Shown in pieces: positions 17,188 through 25,974 of a DNA stretch of 64,000 nucleotides. Within the stretch, counting starts at the first letter, position 1; the number at the start of each line of letters is the position of its first letter. The stretch is taken from NCBI RefSeq assembly GCF_900104585.1, contig NZ_FNVX01000005.1, positions 992,001 to 1,056,000 on the forward strand. The letters run 5' to 3'. The DNA comes from Bacteroides ihuae. GTDB taxonomy: Bacteria; Bacteroidota; Bacteroidia; Bacteroidales; Bacteroidaceae. A program made the position numbers and the translations under genes. A model generated the notes under the pieces. That model saw only the letters and a program-made list of their open reading frames with translations. It did not search any database and was not told where the DNA came from.

Positions 17188-18456
17188 ATGTTTGCCGAAA
17201 TTATCACAATAGGTGATGAATTGCTCATTGGGCAAGTCATCGATACAAATTCTGCTTGGATGGGCAGAGAACTTAATATGATAGGGATTGAGGTCGTTCG
17301 GATAACATCCGTTAGAGATCGCTCCTTAGAAATAACTGATGCGATAGATACTGCAATGAAAAGAGTAGATATCATACTCGTAACAGGTGGACTGGGACCA
17401 ACAAAAGATGACATAACCAAGCAAACTCTATGTGAGTATTTTCATACTGAATTAGTCTTTAGCGAAAAGGTATTCGAAAATATTAAAAGACTATTATCGG
17501 GCAGAATTCCGATGAATAAGCTCAATAAGGGCCAAGCGTTGGTACCAAAGGATTGCCTTGTGATTAATAATCGAGTGGGTAGTGCTTCAATAAGTTGGTT
17601 TGAAAGAGATTCAAAGATTTTGGTCTCTATGCCTGGTGTACCACAAGAAATGAAAACGGTAATGACAGAAGAGATTATTCCACGCCTACGCGAAAAATTT
17701 GATGTGGATGTGATTATTCATAAGACGTTTGCCGTGAAGAATTACCCTGAATCTGTGTTAGCCGAGAAATTAGAATTATGGGAAAAAGCATTACCGGATT
17801 GCATCAAGTTAGCTTATCTACCTAAACCAAGCATTGTACGTCTACGATTAACAGGAAGAGGCGCAGACAAGAAAATCTTAAATGCTGTAATTTTACAGGA
17901 AGCTGAAAAGTTAAGCGAGATTTTGGGCGAAGATATTTTTGATGAATTCGACCTTCCAATTGAAGCTTTAGTCGGCAATTTATTAAAGGATAAAGGATTA
18001 TCTATTGCCACAGCCGAAAGTTGCACAGGAGGAACTATAGCATCGCGCCTTACTTCTATTGCCGGATGTTCGGAATATTTTAAAGGAAGTGTAGTTGCCT
18101 ACTCTAACGAAGTGAAAATGAATTTACTTGGTGTATCTGCTGAAACGCTCAATGCGCACGGCGCAGTGAGCAAGGAAACAGTTGTAGAGATGGCAAAAGG
18201 TGCGATGAAAGCACTCAAAACTGATTGTGCAGTGGCCACTTCCGGTATTGCCGGTCCTGGTGGTGGGAGCATAGACAAGCCTGTTGGTATAGTCTGGATT
18301 GCTGCTACTTATCAGAATAAAATTGTTACTTTGAAACAAGAAACAGACAAGGGAAGAGAATTGAACATTAAGAGAGCTTGCAATAATGCCCTTTTATTGA
18401 TTCAAAAACTAATAAAAGAAGAAAATAGCCCTTTAAAAAAGCGAATTATTTTATAA
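17188..18456 (+). CDS. cinA: CinA family protein (competence/damage-inducible; NMN deamidase type)
   Basis: A 422-residue two-domain protein. The N-terminal MoCF-like (COG1058) domain covers about 1-170 with [17 protein letters not shown] and [11 protein letters not shown]. The C-terminal CinA domain (about 260-415) carries [15 protein letters not shown] and [16 protein letters not shown], the signature of nicotinamide mononucleotide deamidase (PncC-type) activity. Together the domains are linked to pyridine nucleotide salvage and ADP-ribose pyrophosphatase activity in characterised members. It follows tsaD by 5 bases. Nothing is missing from the active-site motifs. Confidence 0.95.
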   Translation: MFAEIITIGDELLIGQVIDTNSAWMGRELNMIGIEVVRITSVRDRSLEITDAIDTAMKRVDIILVTGGLGPTKDDITKQTLCEYFHTELVFSEKVFENIKRLLSGRIPMNKLNKGQALVPKDCLVINNRVGSASISWFERDSKILVSMPGVPQEMKTVMTEEIIPRLREKFDVDVIIHKTFAVKNYPESVLAEKLELWEKALPDCIKLAYLPKPSIVRLRLTGRGADKKILNAVILQEAEKLSEILGEDIFDEFDLPIEALVGNLLKDKGLSIATAESCTGGTIASRLTSIAGCSEYFKGSVVAYSNEVKMNLLGVSAETLNAHGAVSKETVVEMAKGAMKALKTDCAVATSGIAGPGGGSIDKPVGIVWIAATYQNKIVTLKQETDKGRELNIKRACNNALLLIQKLIKEENSPLKKRIIL

Positions 18457-18541
18457 AATACTTGTTTTGTATCCATAAAAGTACTTACTTTGCGCTCTGT
18501 TTGGAAGAAGTATAGATAAAAACTATAAAAATAAGATAGAA

Positions 18542-18802
18542 ATGTCGAAGATTTGTCAAATTACAGGAAAGAAAGCCATGATTGGCAACAATGTTTCACA
18601 CTCAAAAAAGAGAACCAAAAGAACTTTTGATGTGAACTTGTTTAAGAAGAAGTTCTATTACGTAGAACAGGACTGTTGGATCAGCTTAAGCCTTAGTGCT
18701 GCTGGTTTGCGCTTGATTAATAAAAAAGGATTAGATGCTGCTTTAAACGATGCAGTAACTAATGGGTATTGTGATTGGAAAAGCATTAAAGTAATAGGCT
18801 AA
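18542..18802 (+). CDS. rpmB: 50S ribosomal protein bL28
   Basis: An 86-residue structural protein of the large subunit. It begins [21 protein letters not shown], the normal bL28 N-terminus, and contains the basic patch [13 protein letters not shown]. It is the first gene of a three-gene cluster with bL33 and a small conserved protein, 20 bases apart. A degenerate -7 box (TTACTTTG at 18485-18492) and TTTG at 18466 lie upstream with a short spacer, so the promoter call is tentative. Confidence 0.97.
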   Translation: MSKICQITGKKAMIGNNVSHSKKRTKRTFDVNLFKKKFYYVEQDCWISLSLSAAGLRLINKKGLDAALNDAVTNGYCDWKSIKVIG

Positions 18803-18822
18803 CGTAAAGGAGAAACTGACTA

Positions 18823-19011
18823 ATGGCAAAAAAAGCAAAAGGTAACAGAATACAGGTGATTCTTGAATGCACTGAACATAAAGAAAGTGGCATGCCGGGA
18901 ACATCTCGTTACATTACAACGAAAAACAGAAAGAATACAACTGAAAGAATTGAATTGAAGAAATACAATCCAATTTTAAAGAAAGTAACAGTTCATAAAG
19001 AAATTAAATAA
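18823..19011 (+). CDS. rpmG: 50S ribosomal protein bL33
   Basis: A 62-residue large-subunit protein, starting [19 protein letters not shown] and ending in the typical [16 protein letters not shown]. This version lacks the zinc-binding Cys pairs of some bL33 proteins: I see only one Cys (ECTEH), so it is the zinc-independent form. It sits between rpmB and the small DUF4295-like gene. Confidence 0.96.
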   Translation: MAKKAKGNRIQVILECTEHKESGMPGTSRYITTKNRKNTTERIELKKYNPILKKVTVHKEIK

Positions 19012-19025
19012 GAATATAATAACCC

Positions 19026-19184
19026 ATGGCAAAGAAAACAGTAGCAAGCTTGCACGAAGGAACCAAAGAAGGGCGTTCTTATACTAAAGTTATCAAAATG
19101 GTAAAGTCTCCAAAAACAGGAGCTTATACATTTGATGAACAAATGGTACCAAACGAAAAGGTTCAGGACTTTTTCAAAAAATAA
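19026..19184 (+). CDS. DUF4295-like small basic protein (possible ribosomal protein)
   Basis: A 52-residue basic protein beginning MAKKTVASLHEGTKEGRS and ending VQDFFKK, 14 bases after rpmG. Such a protein follows rpmB-rpmG throughout Bacteroidetes and is annotated DUF4295. I recall a report of a Bacteroidetes-specific large-subunit protein called bL38 in the Flavobacterium johnsoniae ribosome, which may be this family, but I cannot confirm the match here. Its size, charge and operon position fit a ribosomal role. It is followed within 35 bases by a strong terminator. Confidence 0.85.
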   Translation: MAKKTVASLHEGTKEGRSYTKVIKMVKSPKTGAYTFDEQMVPNEKVQDFFKK

Positions 19185-19216
19185 TAGTTACGATCTAAGT
19201 TAATAAGTAGCTATCA

Positions 19217-19253
19217 AAAAGTTCCCCCCATTATTAATGGAGGGAACTTTTTG
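19217..19253 (+). terminator. Rho-independent terminator of the rpmB-rpmG cluster
   Basis: Long near-perfect hairpin: AAAAAGTTCCCCCCATT pairs with AATGGAGGGAACTTTTT around a TATT-type loop, followed by TTTTTGT. It ends the ribosomal-protein transcript before the ftsY promoter. Confidence 0.9.
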
Positions 19254-19334
19254 TATAAACACGTTTCTTTGACTCTAAGATCATCGAGTTGGATAATTTT
19301 TCATTTTTCATTTTTTACTTTTCAGTACTTATTA

Positions 19335-19342
19335 TATCTTTG
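19335..19342 (+). promoter_or_regulatory. Promoter -7 box of ftsY-rimO
   Basis: TATCTTTG matches TAnnTTTG; TTTT lies at the -33 position (19312-19315). The start near 19349 excludes the longer in-frame extension beginning at 19251 and supports the ATG at 19374. Confidence 0.65.
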
Positions 19343-19373
19343 TAGCATAATATATACGCAAATAAATAGTATC

Positions 19374-20333
19374 ATGGGATTTTTAAAAATTTTTTCAAAA
19401 GAAAAGAAGGATACTTTAGATAAGGGATTGTCCAAAACAAAGGAAACCGTCTTTAGCAAGATAGCTCGAGCTGTAGCTGGAAAATCTAAAGTGGATGACG
19501 AAGTACTTGATAATCTGGAAGAAATCCTTATCACTTCTGATGTGGGAGTGGAAACGACTCTAAAGATTATCAAACGAATAGAAAAAAGAGTCGCCGCTGA
19601 TAAATATATAAATGCACAAGAGCTAAAAGTGATTCTGCGAGAAGAAGTAGCTGCGCTATTAACTGAAAATAATTCGGATGATGTAGATGATTTCAATATA
19701 CCTAGTGGAAAGAAACCCTACGTCATTATGGTTGTAGGGGTAAATGGCGTTGGTAAAACAACAACTATTGGTAAGCTAGCATATCAACTAAAGAAGTCTG
19801 GTAAATCAGTATATCTTGGTGCGGCAGACACGTTTCGCGCTGCTGCAGTTGAACAATTGGTTATTTGGGGCGACAGAGTAGGAGTACCTGTGATTAAACA
19901 AAAAATGGGTGCTGATCCTGCGTCTGTAGCTTATGACACACTTAGCTCAGCTGTGACAAATAATGCAGATGTGGTGATTATTGATACTGCCGGACGATTA
20001 CATAATAAAGTCGGGTTAATGAATGAGCTGACCAAGATTAAAAATGTGATGAAGAAGGTCGTGGAGGATACCCCCAATGAAGTACTCTTAGTGCTTGACG
20101 GATCTACTGGACAAAATGCTTTTGAACAAGCAAAGCAATTTACTTTGGCTACTGAAGTGACAGCGATGGCTATCACCAAACTCGATGGTACAGCAAAGGG
20201 GGGAGTAGTCATCGGCATCTCGGATCAATTTAAAATTCCGGTAAGGTATATCGGTTTAGGGGAAGGAATAGAAGATTTGCAAGTCTTCAGAAAGAAAGAA
20301 TTTGTTGATTCGTTATTTGGAGGAAATGAATGA
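19374..20333 (+). CDS. ftsY: Signal recognition particle receptor FtsY
   Basis: SRP-receptor GTPase that docks ribosome-nascent chains at the inner membrane. The 319-residue product begins MGFLKIFSKEKKDTLDKG with no acidic A domain, as usual in this phylum. It has the N domain (about 15-100) and then the G domain: GVNGVGKTTTIGKLA, DTFRAAAVEQL, DTAGRLH, TKLDGTAKGG and GLGEGIEDL. An in-frame extension to 19251 is rejected because it reads through the terminator stem and the -7 box. The stop overlaps the rimO start (ATGA), so the genes are translationally coupled. Confidence 0.97.
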   Translation: MGFLKIFSKEKKDTLDKGLSKTKETVFSKIARAVAGKSKVDDEVLDNLEEILITSDVGVETTLKIIKRIEKRVAADKYINAQELKVILREEVAALLTENNSDDVDDFNIPSGKKPYVIMVVGVNGVGKTTTIGKLAYQLKKSGKSVYLGAADTFRAAAVEQLVIWGDRVGVPVIKQKMGADPASVAYDTLSSAVTNNADVVIIDTAGRLHNKVGLMNELTKIKNVMKKVVEDTPNEVLLVLDGSTGQNAFEQAKQFTLATEVTAMAITKLDGTAKGGVVIGISDQFKIPVRYIGLGEGIEDLQVFRKKEFVDSLFGGNE

Positions 20334-21628
20334 AAAGAAAAACAATTGATATAATTACTTTGGGTTGCTCAAAAAATCTAGTAGACTCAGAGCAACTCAT
20401 GCGCCAACTTAAAGGATCCGGATTTGATGTTACTCACGATTCAGAAACTCCCAAAGGTGATATAGCTGTTATTAACACATGTGGGTTCATTGGAGATGCA
20501 AAAGAAGAATCTATTAATATGATATTGGAATTTGCACAAGCTAAAGAACAGGGAAGCTTAAAAAAGCTCTTTGTAATGGGCTGCTTATCTGAACGTTATC
20601 TAAAAGAACTTGCCACCGAAATTCCCCAAGTGGATAAATTTTATGGAAAGTTTAATTGGAAGGAGTTATTGCATGATTTAGGTAAAGCATATCATGAAGA
20701 ATATAATATTGAGCGTACCTTAACGACTCCTAAACATTATGCCTATTTAAAAATATCAGAGGGATGTGACCGAAAATGTTCGTATTGTGCTATCCCAATT
20801 ATTACAGGACGTCACATTTCACTCCCAATAGAGAAGATATTAGAGGAAGTTAGGTTCCTTATTTCTCAGGGCGTGAAGGAATTTCAGATTATAGCTCAGG
20901 AACTGACTTATTATGGCGTTGATTTGTATAAGAAACAAATGATTGCTGAGCTAATTGAGAGAATTGCTGACGAACCTGGAGTAGAATGGATTCGGTTGCA
21001 TTATGCTTATCCTGCACACTTCCCTACTGATCTGCTTCGAGTAATGAGGGAACGTAGTAATGTCTGTAAATATCTGGATATTGCCCTACAGCATATTAGC
21101 GATAATATGTTGACTCAGATGAATCGCCATGTGACAAAAGAAGAAACTTATCATCTTATAGAACAATTTCGCAAAGAGGTTCCCGGCATTCATTTGCGCA
21201 CGACTCTAATGGTTGGTCATCCGGGAGAATCTGATGAAGATTTTGAAGAGTTGAAAGAATTCGTTCGCCTAGCTCGTTTTGACCGTATGGGAGCTTTTGC
21301 CTACTCGGAAGAAGAAGGTACTTATTCAGCTGAAAATTACGAGGACTCAATACCGTACGAAGTAAAGCAAGCACGTCTTGATGAACTTATGAATATTCAA
21401 CAGGGTATTTCATCTGAACTGAGTGCATTAAAGATTGGACAAAAGATGAAAGTAATTATTGACCGGATTGAGGGCGATTATTACATTGGACGTTCAGAGT
21501 TTGACTCACCCGAAGTTGATCCTGAAGTTTTGATCAAGTGTTCTGAAGGTATTTTGTCAACCGGAAAGTTTTATGAGGTTCAAATAGTCGATTCTGACGA
21601 TTTTGATCTCTACGCAAAGATTCTTTAA
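20330..21628 (+). CDS. rimO: Ribosomal protein uS12 methylthiotransferase RimO
   Basis: Radical-SAM enzyme that adds a methylthio group to Asp88 of uS12. The 432-residue protein has the N-terminal UPF0004 domain with three iron-sulfur Cys (GCSKN, NTCGF, MGCLSERY), the radical-SAM CxxxCxxC motif (CDRKCSYCAIP near 143) and a C-terminal TRAM domain (about 365-432). The start ATG overlaps the ftsY stop by 4 bases. After it the transcript may continue into the HU genes; no obvious terminator is visible in the 74-base gap. Confidence 0.97.
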   Translation: MKRKTIDIITLGCSKNLVDSEQLMRQLKGSGFDVTHDSETPKGDIAVINTCGFIGDAKEESINMILEFAQAKEQGSLKKLFVMGCLSERYLKELATEIPQVDKFYGKFNWKELLHDLGKAYHEEYNIERTLTTPKHYAYLKISEGCDRKCSYCAIPIITGRHISLPIEKILEEVRFLISQGVKEFQIIAQELTYYGVDLYKKQMIAELIERIADEPGVEWIRLHYAYPAHFPTDLLRVMRERSNVCKYLDIALQHISDNMLTQMNRHVTKEETYHLIEQFRKEVPGIHLRTTLMVGHPGESDEDFEELKEFVRLARFDRMGAFAYSEEEGTYSAENYEDSIPYEVKQARLDELMNIQQGISSELSALKIGQKMKVIIDRIEGDYYIGRSEFDSPEVDPEVLIKCSEGILSTGKFYEVQIVDSDDFDLYAKIL

Positions 21629-21702
21629 ATATTTTCGGATATAATTTGTGTATATAATTAATAATTAGTAATATAGCGTCGCACTTCTTAAAGAACCAAA
21701 TA

Positions 21703-21975
21703 TTGAATAATAAAGAATTTACTTCGGAATTGGCAAAAAGGCTTGGATGTACTATAAAAGAGACTTCTGACCAGATGACTTCCTTCTTATCTGAGTTAAC
21801 TCAGAACTTACAGGAGGGGAATTCTTTGACTATACAAGGATTTGGCACTTTTGAAGTTAGAAAAAAATCAGAGCGTATATCAATAAATCCAACCACAAGA
21901 CAACGCATGCTTGTTCCTCCAAAGCTTGTTTTGACTTATAGACCCAGTGTATTATTAAAAGATAAAATTAAATAG
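21703..21975 (+). CDS. HU/IHF-family DNA-binding protein
   Basis: A 90-residue histone-like protein. The HU fold is recognisable: helical N-terminus (EFTSELAKRLGCTIKETSDQM), the conserved strand IQGFGTFEVRKKSERI, the DNA-contacting arm INPTTRQRMLVPP, and a final helix. The start is TTG at 21703; no in-frame ATG precedes the conserved helix, so TTG is probably real. It lies 11 bases upstream of a second HU-like gene that carries membrane and LysM domains. The pair probably forms one transcript and could form heterodimers. Confidence 0.88.
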   Translation: MNNKEFTSELAKRLGCTIKETSDQMTSFLSELTQNLQEGNSLTIQGFGTFEVRKKSERISINPTTRQRMLVPPKLVLTYRPSVLLKDKIK

Positions 21976-21986
21976 GATTTTGCACG

Positions 21987-23246
21987 ATGAATGAGAAATT
22001 GAATATGCAGAGCCTTATTGATCTGTTGGCAGAGAAGCGAAACATGAATAAAAAAGATACTGAACTTTTCGTCAAAGAGTTCTTTCTTTTGATTGAACAG
22101 ACCTTAGAAAATGATAAATATCTAAAAATAAAGGGACTGGGTACTTTTAAACTAATAGATGTAGAAAGTCGGGAAAGCGTAAATGTAAATACAGGAGAGA
22201 GGTTTGAAATTCAGGGTCATACAAAAATTTCTTTTGTTCCTGAAGCCTCGTTACGCGATGCAATAAATAAGCCATTTTCTCATTTTGAAACAGTGGTATT
22301 AAGCGATAATACTGTTTTAGAAGATACTTTAATAAATAGTTCAGAAGAAGATGTAGATGATAATAGCACGAAATTTTCAGATGCATCTGAACAATCACCT
22401 GAAATATTGATTAGCAATACTATGGAAGCAGAAATTGCTATTCCCAAGAAGGTAGAGTCAATAATGGAAATTGAAAAACAAGTGCCGTTAGAGGAAAAAA
22501 CGGAAACAGAGGAGAGAAAAGAAAACCTAAAGCAAAAGGAGGTGAACCCCGTTATATCTTCAGAGGGAAAGCACTTATCTGTTGAAGATATTATAGCCTT
22601 AGAAATACGCAAAGCGGATGCAGAGTATAAGGAGGTATCTGAAAAAAATACTTCTTCGAAAATAACTTCCTTCGAAAAAAAAACGAAGAAACAATCCCCT
22701 GTTTCTTATATCATAAGCACTGCTATTGCAATTGCTATCGTATGTGTAGCTTCCGTCCTATATATGTATTATCCTGATTTGTACAATGGTTTATTCTCAG
22801 ATGATATACAAAAAGCTTCTACAACACCTGATTTAGATGCAAAAGTAAATACTATAGAAGTGCCTGTTGACACTTTCATTAATAATGTTTCAAATAAGCG
22901 TAAATTAGAGATCAATAGAGATTCAATAAAGGAGGCTGTTGCTACCCTACCTCAAAAGGATCCCTTAGAAGGTAATAAAATTCCCTACAATAAAGTAAAA
23001 ACGGATCACAGCTCTGCGAAGCAGGCAGAGCCAATTATTCCAGACTCAGTTAATTATATAATAGTAGGTACTAAAACCATATATACATTACAAGAAGGTG
23101 AAACTTTAACAAAGGTATCCTTGCGATTCTATGGAACAAAAAAGATGTGGCCATATATAGTAAAGCATAATCGTAGCACAATTAAAAATCCTAATAAAGT
23201 TCCTTATGGGACAGTGCTCAAAATACCCGAGTTAAAGAAGAAATGA
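21987..23246 (+). CDS. HU-domain, transmembrane and LysM fusion protein
   Basis: A 419-residue protein joining a DNA-binding domain to a cell-wall-binding domain. Residues 1-98 form an HU-like domain (KIKGLGTFKLIDVESRESV, then VNTGERFEIQGHTKISFVP). Residues 100-230 are an acidic, low-complexity linker. KKTKK at 231-235 precedes one membrane helix (about 239-261, YIISTAIAIAIVCVASVLYM). The rest is periplasmic, ending in a LysM domain (about 363-416, YTLQEGETLTKVSLRFYG and YGTVLKIPEL). The positive-inside rule puts HU in the cytoplasm and LysM in the periplasm. This could tether DNA or the nucleoid to peptidoglycan (inference). Similar proteins occur in Bacteroides; no function is established that I know of. 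An IS element follows 40 bases downstream. Confidence 0.88.
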   Translation: MNEKLNMQSLIDLLAEKRNMNKKDTELFVKEFFLLIEQTLENDKYLKIKGLGTFKLIDVESRESVNVNTGERFEIQGHTKISFVPEASLRDAINKPFSHFETVVLSDNTVLEDTLINSSEEDVDDNSTKFSDASEQSPEILISNTMEAEIAIPKKVESIMEIEKQVPLEEKTETEERKENLKQKEVNPVISSEGKHLSVEDIIALEIRKADAEYKEVSEKNTSSKITSFEKKTKKQSPVSYIISTAIAIAIVCVASVLYMYYPDLYNGLFSDDIQKASTTPDLDAKVNTIEVPVDTFINNVSNKRKLEINRDSIKEAVATLPQKDPLEGNKIPYNKVKTDHSSAKQAEPIIPDSVNYIIVGTKTIYTLQEGETLTKVSLRFYGTKKMWPYIVKHNRSTIKNPNKVPYGTVLKIPELKKK

Positions 23247-23261
23247 GTTCTTTCGTAGCCT

Positions 23262-23286
23262 AAAAAAGCCGGTATACCAATTCTTA
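23262..23286 (+). terminator. Left half of a terminator interrupted by the IS element
   Basis: Left arm AAAAAAGCCGGTATACCAA followed by TTCTT, then the IS. The matching right arm TTGGCTTTATCGGCTTT and T-run CTCTTTTTT lie at 24670-24696, beyond the IS. Joined, they form a good imperfect hairpin with an internal mismatch, serving the HU-LysM gene. The insertion lies in the loop (about TTCTTTA). Confidence 0.55.
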
Positions 23287-24662
23287 TGGCACTATCCAAT
23301 ATATTGTGTAAACTCTAGCTCGGGTCTTTAGATTCGAGTTATTTTTTTTATCTTTAAAAATAAAAATATGGATAGTGTTATGTCAAAACGAGAAAAGCGC
23401 CAGGCAGTTCCTGCCGAGATGCTCAGTAAAGAGTTCTTGAGTCAATTCAAGACAGAGGAAGATGTTAGTCAGTTTCTCAAAGATCTTCATTCTCAAGTAT
23501 TGGAACAAATGCTTCAGGGTGAGATGGATGCCCATTTAGGTTATGACAAGCATAGTACTGATGGTTATAACAGTGGTAACTCTCGCAATGGAAGCTTTAG
23601 CAAGAAGATTCAGAGCGAGCATGGTGAGCATCTAATCGAAGTTCCTCGTGATCGCAAAGGAGAGTTTGAACCTATTGTAGTTCCCAAACATCAAAGTCGT
23701 GGTTTATCTATAGAACGCCTGGTTATCTCTCTTTATGCAAAGGGAATGAGCGTATCTGATATTGAGGATGAGTTACGAGACATTTATCAAATAAACCTCT
23801 CTACCAGTGCAATATCAATCATTACCAATAAAGTCACTCAGGCTGCAATTGAATGGCAGAATCGCCCGCTAGAACGATTATATATGGTTGTTTGGATGGA
23901 TGGCATCGTATTCAAGGTTAGAGAATCTGGGAAAGTGATAAACAAGACTGTTTATCTATGTGTGGGGCTTAATAACCGTGGCTACAAAGAAGTTCTTGGT
24001 ATGTGGATCGGGAAGACTGAAAGTTCTTCTTTTTGGATGTCTGTTCTAACGGATCTCAAAGCACGTGGTGTGGAGGATATACTTATAACGGTAACTGACA
24101 ACCTAAATGGCTTTACCGAAACCATACGTGCTGTATTTCCCCAATCCACAACTCAAATATGTGTGGTACATCAAATACGTAATTCATGTAGATATGTTGT
24201 ATGGAAGGATTTAAAAGAGTTTACGGCTGATATGAAAGAGATTTATACCTCCGTCAATCGAGACCAAGCAGCCATCGCATTGGAAGAATTTGAGCGAAAA
24301 TGGGGTGCTAAATATCGTCATGCCGTACAAAGTTGGCATCGCAACTGGAACGATCTGACTGCTTTCTTTGATTTTCCCATAGAGATACGTACTATCATTT
24401 ATACAACCAATTTAATCGAAAATCTGAATGGCAAGATACGGAAATATACCAAAACAAAATTATCATTTCCTACTGACGATGCCCTCAGAAAGTCCGTTTG
24501 GTTGGCTATTAGTGAGATTGAAAAGAAATGGACGATGCCTATAAGAAATTGGGGTGTGGTTATGAATCAATTTTTAGTTATCTTTGAAAACAGAATCGAA
24601 CTTTAGCACTCGACTAAAGCTCGAACCCGAACATAGTTTACACAGAATTATGGATAGTGCCA
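23287..24662 (+). mobile_element. IS256-family insertion sequence
   Basis: Terminal inverted repeats of 28 bases: left 23287-23314 (TGGCACTATCCAATATATTG...) and right 24635-24662, whose reverse complement begins TGGCACTATCCATAATTCTG. Both continue TGTGTAAACT. They differ at only a few positions. The element carries one intact transposase, so it looks recently active. I do not see the usual 8-9 base target duplication: only TCTT is common to both flanks. Confidence 0.92.
23368..24606 (+). CDS. IS256-family (Mutator-type) transposase
   Basis: A 412-residue DDE transposase. Family motifs: [10 protein letters not shown] and [12 protein letters not shown] (N-terminal region), then the RNase-H-like catalytic core with Asp178 ([11 protein letters not shown]), Asp244 (TVTDNLNGF) and Glu351 ([13 protein letters not shown]). 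The Cys/His motif CVVHQIRNS is at 265-273. The frame is uninterrupted, so the enzyme should be functional. The ATG at 23368 gives [10 protein letters not shown]; the second ATG (codon 5) is an alternative. It is bounded by 28-base terminal inverted repeats. Confidence 0.95.
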   Translation: MDSVMSKREKRQAVPAEMLSKEFLSQFKTEEDVSQFLKDLHSQVLEQMLQGEMDAHLGYDKHSTDGYNSGNSRNGSFSKKIQSEHGEHLIEVPRDRKGEFEPIVVPKHQSRGLSIERLVISLYAKGMSVSDIEDELRDIYQINLSTSAISIITNKVTQAAIEWQNRPLERLYMVVWMDGIVFKVRESGKVINKTVYLCVGLNNRGYKEVLGMWIGKTESSSFWMSVLTDLKARGVEDILITVTDNLNGFTETIRAVFPQSTTQICVVHQIRNSCRYVVWKDLKEFTADMKEIYTSVNRDQAAIALEEFERKWGAKYRHAVQSWHRNWNDLTAFFDFPIEIRTIIYTTNLIENLNGKIRKYTKTKLSFPTDDALRKSVWLAISEIEKKWTMPIRNWGVVMNQFLVIFENRIEL

Positions 24663-24818
24663 TTCTTTATTGGCTTTATCGGCTTTCTCTTTTTTATATT
24701 GAAGAACTAAAGAGAATCAAATGAACCTTGTTCAAAGTGCTATCTTAAGTTATAAAAACGCTAAACCGTATTAAAGCAACTTAATCTAAACGTTTTGCAT
24801 GGTTTTTTAATAAAAATT

Positions 24819-24851
24819 AGTTGTAATGGTTAATTATATACTGTACTTTTG
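24819..24851 (+). promoter_or_regulatory. Promoter of the bat operon
   Basis: AGTTG (24819-24823) and TACTTTTG (24844-24851) are separated by about 20 bases. Transcription would start near 24858, 41 bases before the moxR start. The 24663-24898 interval otherwise holds the displaced right half of the terminator and nothing else recognisable. Confidence 0.6.
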
Positions 24852-24898
24852 AAATCATTTTTATTAAGAAGACATTAAACAATAAAACAATAGTATTT

Positions 24899-25894
24899 AT
24901 GGCTGAATCAATTGATATCCGCGAGCTAAATGAGCGGATTGAAAGACAAAGTGCTTTCGTTACGAATCTTACAATGGGCATGGACCAAATTATCGTAGGA
25001 CAGAAACATTTGGTCGAATCATTGTTAATAGGATTACTCTCCGACGGACATGTACTTCTAGAAGGTGTGCCCGGCTTGGCTAAAACTTTAGCAATCAAGA
25101 CACTTGCTTCTCTTATTGATGCAAAATATAGCAGGGTACAATTCACGCCTGACTTACTACCTGCTGACGTTATAGGTACGATGGTTTACAGTCAGAAAGA
25201 TGAAACGTTTCAGGTGAAGAAAGGACCTGTCTTTGCAAACTTTGTTCTTGCAGATGAAATAAACCGTGCTCCGGCTAAAGTGCAAAGTGCTTTGTTAGAG
25301 TCCATGCAGGAACGTCAAGTTACAATTGGTACCGAAACATTTAAATTACCCCATCCTTTTTTGGTTTTGGCTACTCAAAATCCGATTGAACAAGAAGGCA
25401 CATATCCATTACCAGAAGCTCAGGTAGACCGTTTTATGCTAAAAGTAGTTATTGATTATCCTAAAATTGAAGAAGAAAAATTAATTATCAGGCAAAATAT
25501 TGGTGAAAACAAACTTGAGGTAAAAGCAATACTTAAAGCAGAAGAGGTTCTGGAAGCCCGCAAAGTAGTGCGTCAAGTATATTTGGACGAGAAGATAGAA
25601 CGCTATATCGTTGATATTGTGTTCGCCACTCGTTACCCCGAAAAATATGATTTAAAAGACTTGAAAGGTTTAATAGCTTTTGGAGGATCACCACGTGCTT
25701 CTATTAATTTGGCATTAGCTTCTCGTGCATATGCCTTTATCAAACGTCGTGGATATGTTATTCCTGAAGATATTCGTTCGGTAGCTCATGATGTTCTTCG
25801 TCACCGTATTGGCTTGACATATGAAGCCGAAGCAAGCAATGTGACCTCTGATGAGATTATAAGCAAAATCCTAAATAAAATAGAGGTACCTTGA
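24899..25894 (+). CDS. moxR: MoxR-family AAA+ ATPase (BatI-like)
   Basis: A 331-residue AAA+ chaperone-like ATPase, cytoplasmic. Walker A GVPGLAKT (56-63), Walker B VLADEINRAP (Asp119, Glu120), sensor region LATQNPIEQEGTYPLPEAQ, and Arg finger RFMLKV. MoxR proteins are encoded with VWA-domain proteins and are thought to remodel or load metals into partner complexes. Here it heads an operon with DUF58, two VWA proteins and the TPR Bat proteins. The first ATG after the promoter starts MAESIDIREL, the normal N-terminus. Confidence 0.95.
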   Translation: MAESIDIRELNERIERQSAFVTNLTMGMDQIIVGQKHLVESLLIGLLSDGHVLLEGVPGLAKTLAIKTLASLIDAKYSRVQFTPDLLPADVIGTMVYSQKDETFQVKKGPVFANFVLADEINRAPAKVQSALLESMQERQVTIGTETFKLPHPFLVLATQNPIEQEGTYPLPEAQVDRFMLKVVIDYPKIEEEKLIIRQNIGENKLEVKAILKAEEVLEARKVVRQVYLDEKIERYIVDIVFATRYPEKYDLKDLKGLIAFGGSPRASINLALASRAYAFIKRRGYVIPEDIRSVAHDVLRHRIGLTYEAEASNVTSDEIISKILNKIEVP

Positions 25895-25974
25895 TGTTTT
25901 AATTGTTTGGTATTTGAATAGCTTGATTGCTATACGATGATTTAGCATCATGCTTAACAATTAAACAAAAAGAA

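Noticed and set aside
19251..19373. N-terminal extension of ftsY
   Set aside because: It starts inside the terminator stem and covers a promoter box.
22280..22612. A 110-codon frame antisense to the HU-LysM linker
   Set aside because: Reflects the low-complexity acidic linker on the other strand.
24663..24898. A second IS end or an outward promoter
   Set aside because: Only the displaced terminator half and the bat promoter are visible.
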